From assembly GCF_012844305.1 (NCBI RefSeq), contig NZ_JABANE010000024.1:29662-93661 (forward strand): a DNA stretch of 64,000 bases, written 5' to 3'. Shown piece by piece: positions 56,519-63,858 of this stretch; positions within the stretch are counted from its first letter, which is position 1, and the number at the start of each line of letters is the position of its first letter. Source of the DNA: Flammeovirga aprica JL-4. Lineage in GTDB: Bacteria > Bacteroidota > Bacteroidia > Cytophagales > Flammeovirgaceae. Below the pieces are notes generated by a model, which was not told the origin of the DNA, did not search any database, and saw nothing but the letters and a program-made list of their open reading frames with translations. Both the position numbers and the translations under genes were made by a program.

Positions 56519-57052
56519 TGAATTTTAATGATGAAAAAGAATTAGATAAAGCTATTTCAAAAGAGTGGAATAATAAAGTGTCAAAAATTATTGATTTTTA
56601 TGTAAAAGAAAATAATAAATCCATTTTAGAATACTTATTTTTTAAATTAAAAGATAAATCTATTTATAGCAATGGTGCTATCTTAAGTACACTCGTAAAA
56701 GGGTTCTTTAGGTTAAAAAGAACATCCAAAGATGAATTGTACTCCTTTATTCGAATTATGGGATATAGAGGATCATACTGTTAATGAGTCGTTACTTAAT
56801 GTATTAGGTTATGATAAGGTGGTACCAAGTGAAGATGAACAAAAAATAATTATTAAAAAATATTTTCATTTTGGTGATGATATTGATAACAGGTATTATT
56901 CAGACCCTAAATATGGTTTAGCAGCGGCATGTGCAGGCTGGAATACAAGCATTGTTAAAGATTTTTTAAATCACTGCTTAACAATGAACGATGTACCTCT
57001 TGTATATGTTTCTAAATATTCTTTAAAAGGGCATTATGTAAAATTAAGATAA
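56518..57052 (+). pseudogene. Probable immunity gene, split by a frameshift
   Basis: ATG 56518 overlaps the toxin's stop codon, the usual toxin-immunity arrangement. The first frame runs to 56784 (MNFNDEKELDKAISKEW... ) and a second frame, offset by one base, continues the protein-like text to 57052 (DIEDHTVNESLLNVLG ... KYGLAAACAGWNTSI). The switch point lies around 56755-56765. Both parts are helical and could form one protein of about 177 residues. If the frameshift is real, immunity to the HNH-like toxin is lost. A sequencing error is the alternative. Confidence 0.6.
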
Positions 57053-57103
57053 TACCCCTCCTCATTGTTCTAATTATCAAGCTGTTATCGTCATTGCGAA
57101 CTA
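57053..57103. repeat. REP-like element after immunity gene 1
   Basis: TCATTGTTCTAATTATCAAGC is followed by GTCATTGCGAAC. The same words in the same order occur twice at 60360-60470. Each lies in the tail after an immunity gene. Confidence 0.6.
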
Positions 57104-57141
57104 TATTATTGTTTAAGTTTCCGAACTTAAAACAACAAATT

Positions 57142-57171
57142 AAGCCAATCTACCCCCAAATAGATTGGCTT
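57142..57171. terminator. Terminator of Rhs cassette 1
   Basis: AAGCCAATCTA (57142-57152) pairs with TAGATTGGCTT (57161-57171). The same stem recurs at 60503-60531. Confidence 0.8.
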
Positions 57172-57305
57172 GTTTCATAAAAAAGAATTTAAAATCCCTC
57201 ACTACAATTCCTAAAATAATAATTTCCCAACAAGCATTAGAAATAATTTTATTCTTAACTTTACCTTCGGAAATACCATCATTTCCTTCACGAAAAAGTA
57301 CAATA

Positions 57306-58244
57306 ATGAAAAATGATTTAATACGTTTTGATTGGGCAATAAAACGCCTCTTAAGAAATCAAGCGTATCATGTAATTTTAGAAGGCTTTCTTTCTGAATT
57401 GATGCAAGAAGACCTTACGATTGATAGTATTTTAGAAAGTGAAGGAAACCAAGAAACGGCTTCCGATAAATTCAATCGCGTTGATATATTGGTAAAAAAC
57501 CAAAAAGGAGAATATGTGATTATTGAGGTACAGAATCAACTAGAATACAATTACTTTCAACGTATGCTTTACGGCACTTCAAAAGTACTTACAGAGTATA
57601 TTTCATTAGGAGAATCTTACCAACATGTCAAAAAGGTTTACTCTGTGAATATTGTGTATTTTGATTTGGGTCAAGGAGCCGATTATGTCTATCATGGCAA
57701 AACTGATTTTAAGGGCATTCATCAAAAAGATAAATTAGAGTTATCAGGCAAACAGAAAGTGTTCTTAGGAGAGGAAAAAACGCCCTCTGATTTATTTTCT
57801 GAATATTACATTATCAAGGTGAATCAATTTGACGATGTGGCAAGAAACACGCTAGATGAATGGATTTACTACTTCAAAAACAATGAAATCAAAGACGACT
57901 TTAAAGCGAAAGGACTAGAACAAGCGAAAGAAATATTGAAAGTAGATAAGATGTCAAAATCCGAACAAGTAAGCTATAAGAATCATATTGTAAATCTTAT
58001 GGATGAAGCCAGTAGGGAGCGTACTTTGGAAATGGAGGCGATAATTAAGGAAAGAGAAATAGGTAAGGAGATAGGTAAGGAGATAGGTAAGGAGATAGGT
58101 AAGGAGGAAGGACTCAAAGAAGGAAAAAAAGAACAGGCTATTGAAACAGCAAAGAATTTACTTCAAATGGGCTTATCAATAGAACAAGTAGCAAAAGGTA
58201 CAGGTTTAACAATTGAAGAAATAGAAGCATTGAATAAGAGGTAG
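57306..58244 (+). CDS. Rpn/PD-(D/E)XK-family nuclease
   Basis: ATG 57306 is chosen; the frame extends upstream through the terminator without a likely start. The 312-residue protein opens MKNDLIRFDWAIKRLLRN and has the nuclease core NRVDILVKNQKGEYVIIEVQN (D60, E74, Q76). It resembles the Rpn (YhgA-like) group often annotated as PD-(D/E)XK family transposase. A Lys/Glu-rich tail carries four EIGK repeats. No inverted repeats flank it, so it is not an evident insertion sequence. Rpn proteins promote RecA-independent recombination. It lies between two Rhs cassettes. Confidence 0.8.
   Translation: MKNDLIRFDWAIKRLLRNQAYHVILEGFLSELMQEDLTIDSILESEGNQETASDKFNRVDILVKNQKGEYVIIEVQNQLEYNYFQRMLYGTSKVLTEYISLGESYQHVKKVYSVNIVYFDLGQGADYVYHGKTDFKGIHQKDKLELSGKQKVFLGEEKTPSDLFSEYYIIKVNQFDDVARNTLDEWIYYFKNNEIKDDFKAKGLEQAKEILKVDKMSKSEQVSYKNHIVNLMDEASRERTLEMEAIIKEREIGKEIGKEIGKEIGKEEGLKEGKKEQAIETAKNLLQMGLSIEQVAKGTGLTIEEIEALNKR
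58056..58103 (+). repeat. Four 12-base in-frame tandem repeats (EIGK)
   Basis: GAAATAGGTAAG followed by three GAGATAGGTAAG units. Unit loss or gain keeps the frame and would lengthen or shorten a charged helix. Confidence 0.85.
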
Positions 58245-58248
58245 TTAG

Positions 58249-59697
58249 GGAAGTCGTGTAATAAAGAATCAAACAATAAGTAGTTTTGATGCCAACAGCG
58301 CACCAAAATCCACGGTCAAATACCTTTATGATGCACAAGGCAATAGAATTTCAAAACAAGTCATTGCTTCTAAAAACCCTAAAACTACCTACTATGTGAG
58401 GGACTCCTCTGGCAATGTAATGTCCATCTATAAGGTAGATGCATCCACACCAGCACCTAAAATCAAAGAGTTGCCCATTTATGGCTCCAACCGTTTAGGG
58501 CAACACAACGGTAAAGGTGCAGTACATCAATTGGCTTCTTATAAAAGGATTTATGAATACGCCAATCACTTAGGCAACGTTCTAGCCACTACCCATGACA
58601 ATGGTGATATCCTTTCACTTTCAGATTACTTCCCATTTGGTCTAGCCATGGAAGATCGTTCTTTCCAAGAGGCTGATTATAGGTTTGGGTTTAATGGTAA
58701 GGAAGGTGAGAATGCTTTTAATGGCCCAGGTGACAGTTTTGCACATTATGATTTTGGGGCAAGGATTTATGACAGCAGGATAGGTAGATTTTTATCTATT
58801 GATCTTTTGTGGAAAGAATATCCATTCTATTCTCCATACATATATGCATCAGATAACCCAATTTTATTAATTGATAATAATGGGGAAGGACCTGAACTTC
58901 CACCATTATGGGTTCAGGCAGCAATTACAGGGTTTAATAATAACTTTTTTAATGCCTTAATTTTTTCAAACAATACATCTAATGCAGAATTGTATAGATG
59001 GGTAAAAAGAGGAGGATCAATCAATGATTCCGAATTTAGAAGGTTTAAAGGAGTTTTTGGAGAGGCGATCATTTATGAAAAAATTCGAGATAGAGCAAGA
59101 AAGGCCCAAGTATCAGTTATGAATTCGCCTGTTTCTCCTGCAATTCCGACACCAGCAATTTTAGGGAAAAGAGTGAATTTTGGCATACCTTACTGGAATG
59201 CTTCAGAGGGGAAATTACTTCAAGTAGATGTTACAAGCTTAAAACTATCTGGTCACTTTGAATATGGACCGTTTCTTGCGGATATTGGTTTTACTGTTCA
59301 ACATTATAATTTTGCTGGAAATTACTCTCAGGAAGTCCCTTTTTTATCAAAGAAAACCAAATGGTGGCGAATAAATTATGAGGTAAAAGCTTTAAGTTCT
59401 AAAAATACAGTTCGAAATTTGTACGATATGATTTCAAAGGGTATTGACCAAACAATTTCAAGGAGTGAGAGGAGTAATGATATAGGAGTGTTGGTAGTTG
59501 ATAAAGAGGCATGGGAAAAAGTGGCAAATGATAGACAATATGGTCAATTGTTGCAATCAGAATATGAAAGGCTTACAGCTCATGAGGATGGAAAACAGAA
59601 ACGTTTCTTACAATTAGAAAAAGATTTGTCAAAAAATGCTTCGAATGGAGTAATGGGGGTTAAATCAAGAATTGAAAAAGCTGATAATAATCAATGA
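58249..59697 (+). CDS. Orphan Rhs tip: RHS core fused to PD-(D/E)XK-like toxin
   Basis: The frame is open from 58249 with RHS homology beginning near 58289 (DANSAPKSTVKYLYDAQGNR); the first usable start is GTG 58396. RHS core text continues through GDILSLSDYFPFGLAMEDRS and ends near IDNNGEGP (residue about 156 from the GTG). The C-terminal domain has GEAIIYEKI, LLQVDVTSL and INYEVKALS, the D...ExK layout of restriction-endonuclease-like toxins. No start upstream and no barrel mean it is an orphan, possibly silent, tip. The stop overlaps the immunity gene start (ATGATG). Toxin type is inferred. Confidence 0.7.
   Translation, partial: GSRVIKNQTISSFDANSAPKSTVKYLYDAQGNRISKQVIASKNPKTTYYVRDSSGNVMSIYKVDASTPAPKIKELPIYGSNRLGQHNGKGAVHQLASYKRIYEYANHLGNVLATTHDNGDILSLSDYFPFGLAMEDRSFQEADYRFGFNGKEGENAFNGPGDSFAHYDFGARIYDSRIGRFLSIDLLWKEYPFYSPYIYASDNPILLIDNNGEGPELPPLWVQAAITGFNNNFFNALIFSNNTSNAELYRWVKRGGSINDSEFRRFKGVFGEAIIYEKIRDRARKAQVSVMNSPVSPAIPTPAILGKRVNFGIPYWNASEGKLLQVDVTSLKLSGHFEYGPFLADIGFTVQHYNFAGNYSQEVPFLSKKTKWWRINYEVKALSSKNTVRNLYDMISKGIDQTISRSERSNDIGVLVVDKEAWEKVANDRQYGQLLQSEYERLTAHEDGKQKRFLQLEKDLSKNASNGVMGVKSRIEKADNNQ
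58436..58688 (+). repeat. Near-identical RHS-core direct repeat, copy 2
   Basis: Direct-repeat partner of 55321-55572, with an intact reading frame. It marks the exchange point for tip replacement. Confidence 0.85.
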
Positions 59698-60242
59698 TGT
59701 ATTTTCAAAATGATTACGGTTTGTCTGTTTTAGAGAAGAAAGATCTAGATAAGTATTTTAGTCTTCGTGATGATATACTTCTTAAACAGACTAATATTGA
59801 GGAATTAAAAAGAAATGCTGCACATTTATTTTCTTTAATAAAAGATCTCAAGTTAGAGGAAAAAAAGGCTAAAGAAAAATTGTTCATAGCATCTTTTGAG
59901 TTGGAAGATCTTTTACAGGATGCTTCAGATGACTATAGGACTGTTCTACAATATTTATTTTATTGGTTGTCATTGAGGTATACTAATGATCAATCTCTAT
60001 TTTTTTTACACCCTATTAAAACTTATCCATTTTCATACTTTGAAGAAAATGGGGTTGAAATCGAATCATATTTGACTAGGGATAATGTAAAAGAGTTTGC
60101 AATTACGGATTTTGAGAATGACCTAAGTGATAATTTTATTGTATCTCACTTTCCCAAAAAATTATTGGAGTTATTTGAAATAGAGCCCCTCCCTTCCAAT
60201 ATGTATAATTATTATATTGTAATACACAGATACGACTTATAA
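59694..60242 (+). CDS. Putative immunity protein for the PD-(D/E)XK-like Rhs toxin
   Basis: The 182-residue protein starts at ATG 59694, overlapping the toxin's stop by three bases. It is acidic and helical (EELKRNAAHLFSLIKDLKLEEKKAKEKL) with a DDYRTVLQYLFYWLSLRY core. It is not a family I recognise. The coupling to the toxin gene is the main reason for the call. Confidence 0.6.
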   Translation: MMYFQNDYGLSVLEKKDLDKYFSLRDDILLKQTNIEELKRNAAHLFSLIKDLKLEEKKAKEKLFIASFELEDLLQDASDDYRTVLQYLFYWLSLRYTNDQSLFFLHPIKTYPFSYFEENGVEIESYLTRDNVKEFAITDFENDLSDNFIVSHFPKKLLELFEIEPLPSNMYNYYIVIHRYDL

Positions 60243-60245
60243 AAA

Positions 60246-60356
60246 ATGGATACTATAAGAATTGGCTTGACTTTACAAGGATATTTAATTTTAGGTTTTA
60301 TTTTTCTTGTTATTCTTTTTTTTATGTTCAGAAAAAGAATTTGGAAAAAGAAATGA
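60246..60356 (+). CDS. 36-residue single-span membrane protein
   Basis: ATG 60246 to TGA 60354-60356, three bases after the immunity gene. It reads MDTIRIGLTLQGYLI and continues into one hydrophobic helix with a basic end (RKRIWKKK). It is co-transcribed with the toxin-immunity pair. It may be a truncated remnant or an accessory immunity protein. Confidence 0.5.
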   Translation: MDTIRIGLTLQGYLILGFIFLVILFFMFRKRIWKKK

Positions 60357-60470
60357 ATCCCCCATTGTTCTAAGTATCAAGCCGTAGGCGTTACTTAGAA
60401 TGATCCAATTGAATAAGTTTCCCCACTGTTTGTAATATTAAGCCTTTAGGCGTCATTACGAACTTTCCCA
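60357..60470. repeat. REP-like pair after immunity gene 2
   Basis: Two diverged copies of the word order found at 57053-57103: CATTGTTCTAAGTATCAAGC at about 60363 and CACTGTTTGTAATATTAAGC at about 60424, the second followed by GTCATTACGAAC. Confidence 0.55.
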
Positions 60471-60502
60471 CAGTTTAAGTTTGTAACTTATAACAATAAA
60501 CC

Positions 60503-60533
60503 AAGCCAATCTACCCTCACGTAGATTGGCTAG
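60503..60533. terminator. Terminator of Rhs cassette 2
   Basis: AAGCCAATCTAC (60503-60514) pairs with GTAGATTGGCT (60521-60531). It is preceded, as in cassette 1, by a TAAGTTT...AACTTA segment. Confidence 0.8.
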
Positions 60534-60630
60534 TTTGTATAGTACAATTAGCATTAGAATGTAGTTTGAAATAAGCATACCCCGCATAAAATCAATCCAT
60601 TTTGTAGTAATTACGCATTAAAGCCATGCA

Positions 60631-60737
60631 AGTGCTAGGACTTACACCATGTACGTAGTAGCACTTACAGTGTGTAAGTCCTAGGACTCGCACACCGTAC
60701 GTCCCGGCATGTACAGTGTGTAAGTGCCGGGATGTAC
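60631..60737. repeat. Nested palindrome cluster
   Basis: Hairpin 1 runs from AGTGCTAGGACTTACAC (60631) to GTGTGTAAGTCCTAGGACT (ends 60688). Hairpin 2 runs from GTACGTCCCGGCA (60697) to TGCCGGGATGTAC (ends 60737). The two share the words TGTACAGTGTGTAAG and CTTACAGTGTGTAAG. The cluster is richer in G and C than its surroundings. Confidence 0.7.
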
Positions 60738-60836
60738 GATTGCAACAAAAAGGACCTATTCACGGGAAAGAGGGTATCATAGTAATGGGAAAGAGTTTCC
60801 CGTTCCAGTGCAAGTGGATAGACTCCCATTATAGTT

Positions 60837-61074
60837 TGGTAGTGCTCCCCACAGCATCAAAACCTTGACATTTTACTTCGTTTTTGTGATAAGAAAAAAG
60901 AGAAAGGGGCTTTTAAAGCAGAGCATAAGAGCTTACAGAAAAGTGCTAAGGCAGAAGGAAAGGGATATTTTTAATGAAGAAATGAAAGTTACAGGTGAAA
61001 ATTTACCATCTTATAAAATTACTTCAAAAGGCGAAAAATACTTAAATACCCATAACCCTGATTATCTGAGATAA
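60837..61074 (+). pseudogene. Possible toxin/immunity remnant, coding status doubtful
   Basis: An open frame from about 60837 to 61074 ends in plausible protein text (MKVTGENLPSYKITSKGEKY from ATG 60981) but has only TTG or GTG starts upstream. A second frame over 60889-60970 reads FKAEHKSLQKSAKAEGKGYF and then stops. Both look like ends of decayed genes rather than a working one. Confidence 0.25.
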
Positions 61075-61077
61075 TGT

Positions 61078-61710
61078 TCAATTGACTAATTTTTTTTTGA
61101 ATTTAAATTCATCATTTAATAAAGAGATGAAATTAAAGAAAGCTGAATAATCCACAGAATTGATACCTTGCTTAAGATATTGCTCTGAGTAAAGTTCAGG
61201 ATTAGAGTATATTATCTTTCTTTTTGCATTTTTTGTAAGAGCCTCAATTATATAATAGTTTCCATCGCCAAAAAACACTGTTTGTTTAAATGAATGCTTT
61301 TCAATAATTCGTTTATCAACGTCGTCTTGTGTTGGAAGATTTAAGTAATCTTTTGCTACTATTTCTTCCCATGTGTTAGACCAATTTCTAGTAAAAGTAA
61401 TTGCTCTAAATTGGCTATTAAAGTCAAAATGTGAGGGACCATAAAAATTAAACTGTGTACTTTCTCCTCTCCAACTTCCATCTTTAATTCTTTGGATTTT
61501 TAAAAAGGAATGATCACCACTATGCAACAGTCCATACCATACTCTTATTTCTAAATCAACAGTGCTAAAATCGGGCCTGCGAATATTTAAAGAGTCACAA
61601 AATAATTGACAAGAATATTTAAACTTTTTTTGTTTGGTAACAGCAAAATTTTCTGAGGTTTTACATTGAACCATCATAAAATCAATAATTATTAATAGTA
61701 GAACTCTCAT
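61078..61710 (-). CDS. Lipoprotein of unknown function in the Rhs island
   Basis: The 210-residue product starts MRVLLLIIIDFMMVQC, a short lipoprotein signal. The mature part is beta-rich and contains SGDHSFLKIQRIKDG, FGDGNYYIIEALTKN and a lysine-rich end. It is the only minus-strand gene in this part of the island. No domain is recognised. Periplasmic immunity lipoproteins of this size occur in polymorphic toxin loci, but that role is only a guess here. Confidence 0.55.
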   Translation of the reverse strand: MRVLLLIIIDFMMVQCKTSENFAVTKQKKFKYSCQLFCDSLNIRRPDFSTVDLEIRVWYGLLHSGDHSFLKIQRIKDGSWRGESTQFNFYGPSHFDFNSQFRAITFTRNWSNTWEEIVAKDYLNLPTQDDVDKRIIEKHSFKQTVFFGDGNYYIIEALTKNAKRKIIYSNPELYSEQYLKQGINSVDYSAFFNFISLLNDEFKFKKKLVN

Positions 61711-61962
61711 GACTAAATTTGTTTCATCTCAAAGGCCAATGAGATCAGCTGTTTGAGGTTAGTTTTTTATATTTTATTATTCTGATGTAAGTTAAGAGCT
61801 TTATGTAATGGTAGGGTATTTATGATAAAAAAATATTGGTAGGATGAATGAAATGATACCGCCAGCTAAACACTAGCACTAGTTTGGGGAACTTTTTAAA
61901 AAAGAAGCTAAATAACATAAAAGACAAATTAGTAACTTAGCTCTGTTAAAGTGAACTATACC

Positions 61963-61970
61963 TAAATTTG
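61963..61970 (+). promoter_or_regulatory. TAnnTTTG -7 element in the 61711-62093 gap
   Basis: TAAATTTG is an exact match to the -7 consensus and lies 15 bases before a small ORF; no clear -33 was found. The 15-base word CTAAATTTGTTTCAT recurs at 61713-61727 next to the start of the minus-strand lipoprotein gene. Otherwise the gap is AT-rich without further features. Confidence 0.4.
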
Positions 61971-61985
61971 TTTCATTGTTGTACT

Positions 61986-62066
61986 ATGCAATTCATTAGA
62001 TTATTATTTTCAATATCTTTATTTTTATCGTGTTTTTTCAGTGGGACATACCAAGAAAAGAAGTGA
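61986..62066 (+). CDS. Very short lipoprotein-like ORF
   Basis: ATG 61986 to TGA 62064-62066, 26 residues: MQFIRLLFSISLFLSCFFSG and a short charged end. It looks like a lipoprotein signal with LFLSC as lipobox. It is either a truncated lipoprotein gene or a true tiny lipoprotein. It sits just after a TAAATTTG element. Confidence 0.35.
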   Translation: MQFIRLLFSISLFLSCFFSGTYQEKK

Positions 62067-62093
62067 GAAAGATCTGACAATTATATATTAAAT

Positions 62094-62600
62094 ATGGAAA
62101 ATTACATTGAGACGTTTGTAAACGCTTATAATAATTATTTGACACTTGAGATGAATAAATTTGATGATGTGAAATTAATTATTAAAACTGATTATGAAGG
62201 TGATAAGACGGCAATTGAATACTTTAGAAATGGTTTTGACTTTCCGGCGAAATATGGATTTGTTGATTTTACTTTAACATTTTCAGAAATGGATTTTAAT
62301 AATCAATATTACCACTTTGCTAATCATAATAACTATAATTTATTTTATGTATTAGATCGCCAATCAGGGGGTGTATATCTTTTGGATCTATCAGGAGAAA
62401 TTAAAATGTGTTGTGGTATTGATGCAGAATCTTTTTTTCGTTCAATGATAATCGTTATTGAAGCTGAAATACAAAAAAGCACATTAGGTGTATATGAACT
62501 CGATAGCTCTATTGTTGACAAATATTTCAAGGAATGTCTTGCATTGAATAATAATGATCCGTCAGTATCTGAGTTCTATGATTTAATATTATGTGTATGA
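62094..62600 (+). CDS. Orphan immunity-like protein, possibly SUKH (SMI1/KNR4)-type
   Basis: The 168-residue protein has a middle section GGVYLLDLSGEIKMCCG followed by DAESFFRSMI, which resembles the SUKH pattern of a strand with tyrosine and leucine, then a helix with aromatic residues. The match is partial. It lies in the island after two Rhs cassettes without a toxin of its own, the typical place for orphan immunity genes. It is very AT-rich. Confidence 0.5.
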   Translation: MENYIETFVNAYNNYLTLEMNKFDDVKLIIKTDYEGDKTAIEYFRNGFDFPAKYGFVDFTLTFSEMDFNNQYYHFANHNNYNLFYVLDRQSGGVYLLDLSGEIKMCCGIDAESFFRSMIIVIEAEIQKSTLGVYELDSSIVDKYFKECLALNNNDPSVSEFYDLILCV

Positions 62601-62716
62601 TCTTTGTGACTGTTTGTAAAGTTAAGTTGATGCTTTTACTTATTTAGAGTTATGATTTAAATGTCTTTCTAATATCACCTAGAATAGAGCAGTCAATAAA
62701 AAAATATACAAGAATA

Positions 62717-63115
62717 ATGAGTCAATTAAAATGTAAATGTGGTAACGTGATCTCTGATGTGTCAGATAGCTTACCCTATAAAGGTGAGATAATACCAGAT
62801 CGAGCTTTTTATAATTTCTTAGATAAAGTAGAAAATTTTATTGAGACATTAATTGAGGCAACAAAGTCAGGTAAAAGGATTGAGTGGATCAGAAAGCATT
62901 TTTCATCCCTTTCTTATCCAGAAGATTTAGATGACACTCAAATGTTATGTGATATTCATGGCAACTATTATTCAAAGATTAAAAAAGATATTTATCAGTG
63001 TAATAAGTGTAACCGTCTATGGATTCAACAAAATAATACGGAGACATTTATTTCATTTGTACCTGAATCTGATGGTGATGAATGGAGTAATGTATTGCTT
63101 CCTCCATCTACTTAA
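62717..63115 (+). CDS. Cysteine-rich (zinc-ribbon-like) orphan protein
   Basis: The 132-residue protein starts MSQLKCKCGNVISDVSD and has later cysteines in LCDIHGNYY and YQCNKCNRLW, which suggests a metal-binding ribbon made of N-terminal CxC and C-terminal CxxC pairs. Proteins of this layout occur as orphan genes in Bacteroidota toxin islands. No toxin is adjacent. Function is unknown. Confidence 0.55.
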   Translation: MSQLKCKCGNVISDVSDSLPYKGEIIPDRAFYNFLDKVENFIETLIEATKSGKRIEWIRKHFSSLSYPEDLDDTQMLCDIHGNYYSKIKKDIYQCNKCNRLWIQQNNTETFISFVPESDGDEWSNVLLPPST

Positions 63116-63215
63116 TTTTTAGTAAAATATGGAGTGTCAACTTAAAATGTTTGTAACTTATTACAATGAAAAATTCAATTTCAAGATCAAATGAACTCTC
63201 AACTCTTCAATATAA

Positions 63216-63518
63216 AACATCAGATATGTTATTTCTGTGATACTTTTATTTATAAAATATAGTTCAGGGAATAAGAAATCAAAAGATGTTTTAACTGGTA
63301 AAAGAAGCAATTTAGAATATGTTGGAGTGAGCTATTCTTCTCTAGTAAAAAACATCTATCCAATATACCACTGAAATAGTGATAAAATAGGTTGCTTTTT
63401 GATCGTAGAAGGTGTGAGTTATAGCCATTATGAATTGTTTTTAGTTAGTTATTTCATCAAATTAAGTGGTCAAGAAGTTGAAAATGTAGTGTTTTTGTAT
63501 TTTAAGTCTCAGACATGA
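63216..63518 (+). pseudogene. Decayed gene with one in-frame stop
   Basis: In one frame the segment reads YSSGNKKSKDVLTGKRSNL ... LVKNIYPIYH, a TGA (63372-63374), then NSDKIGCFLIVEGVSYSHY ... VENVVFLYFKSQT and a final TGA at 63516-63518. Both halves look like one folded protein of about 100 residues. No good start is present: ATG 63225 is in another frame. The rest of the 515-base gap 63116-63630 holds nothing recognisable. Confidence 0.5.
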
Positions 63519-63630
63519 ATCAGTGTGGAAGTTCTTAGTGACACCTTTCGGCTTAACACAAAGAATAGTGAGGGATGATCATATTCACAGTGGATTAAAT
63601 CATTAATTTTCAATCATTAAATATTTGAAT

Positions 63631-63795
63631 ATGTTTATATTAATAATAATATCTCTATTTTTCAATGTGAAAAATTATACACAAAATGATTGTGTTTTAA
63701 ACCTGAAAAATTATCATGTTAAAGAAATTTCTACCGGTGAAATAAATGTTATAAAATTTAACTTCAAAAAAGAGGAAATACATAAAAAAGGGTAG
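63631..63795 (+). CDS. Short exported-type ORF, possibly truncated
   Basis: ATG 63631 to TAG 63793-63795, 54 residues. It begins with a hydrophobic stretch MFILIIISLFFNVKN and continues YTQNDCVLNLKNYHVKE, ending in a lysine-rich tail. It looks like the N-terminal part of an exported protein cut off by the DNA containing the transposase gene that starts at 63859. Confidence 0.35.
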   Translation: MFILIIISLFFNVKNYTQNDCVLNLKNYHVKEISTGEINVIKFNFKKEEIHKKG

Positions 63796-63858
63796 CACAC
63801 TAGTTAAGTGTTGTTAGTCATCAAAAAATAAAATCCTGATTAAGTAATTTGTATTACA

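Noticed and set aside
57306..58244. Rpn-type gene as an insertion sequence
   Set aside because: The family is often labelled transposase, but no terminal inverted repeats or target duplications were seen and its core is a nuclease of the PD-(D/E)XK type.
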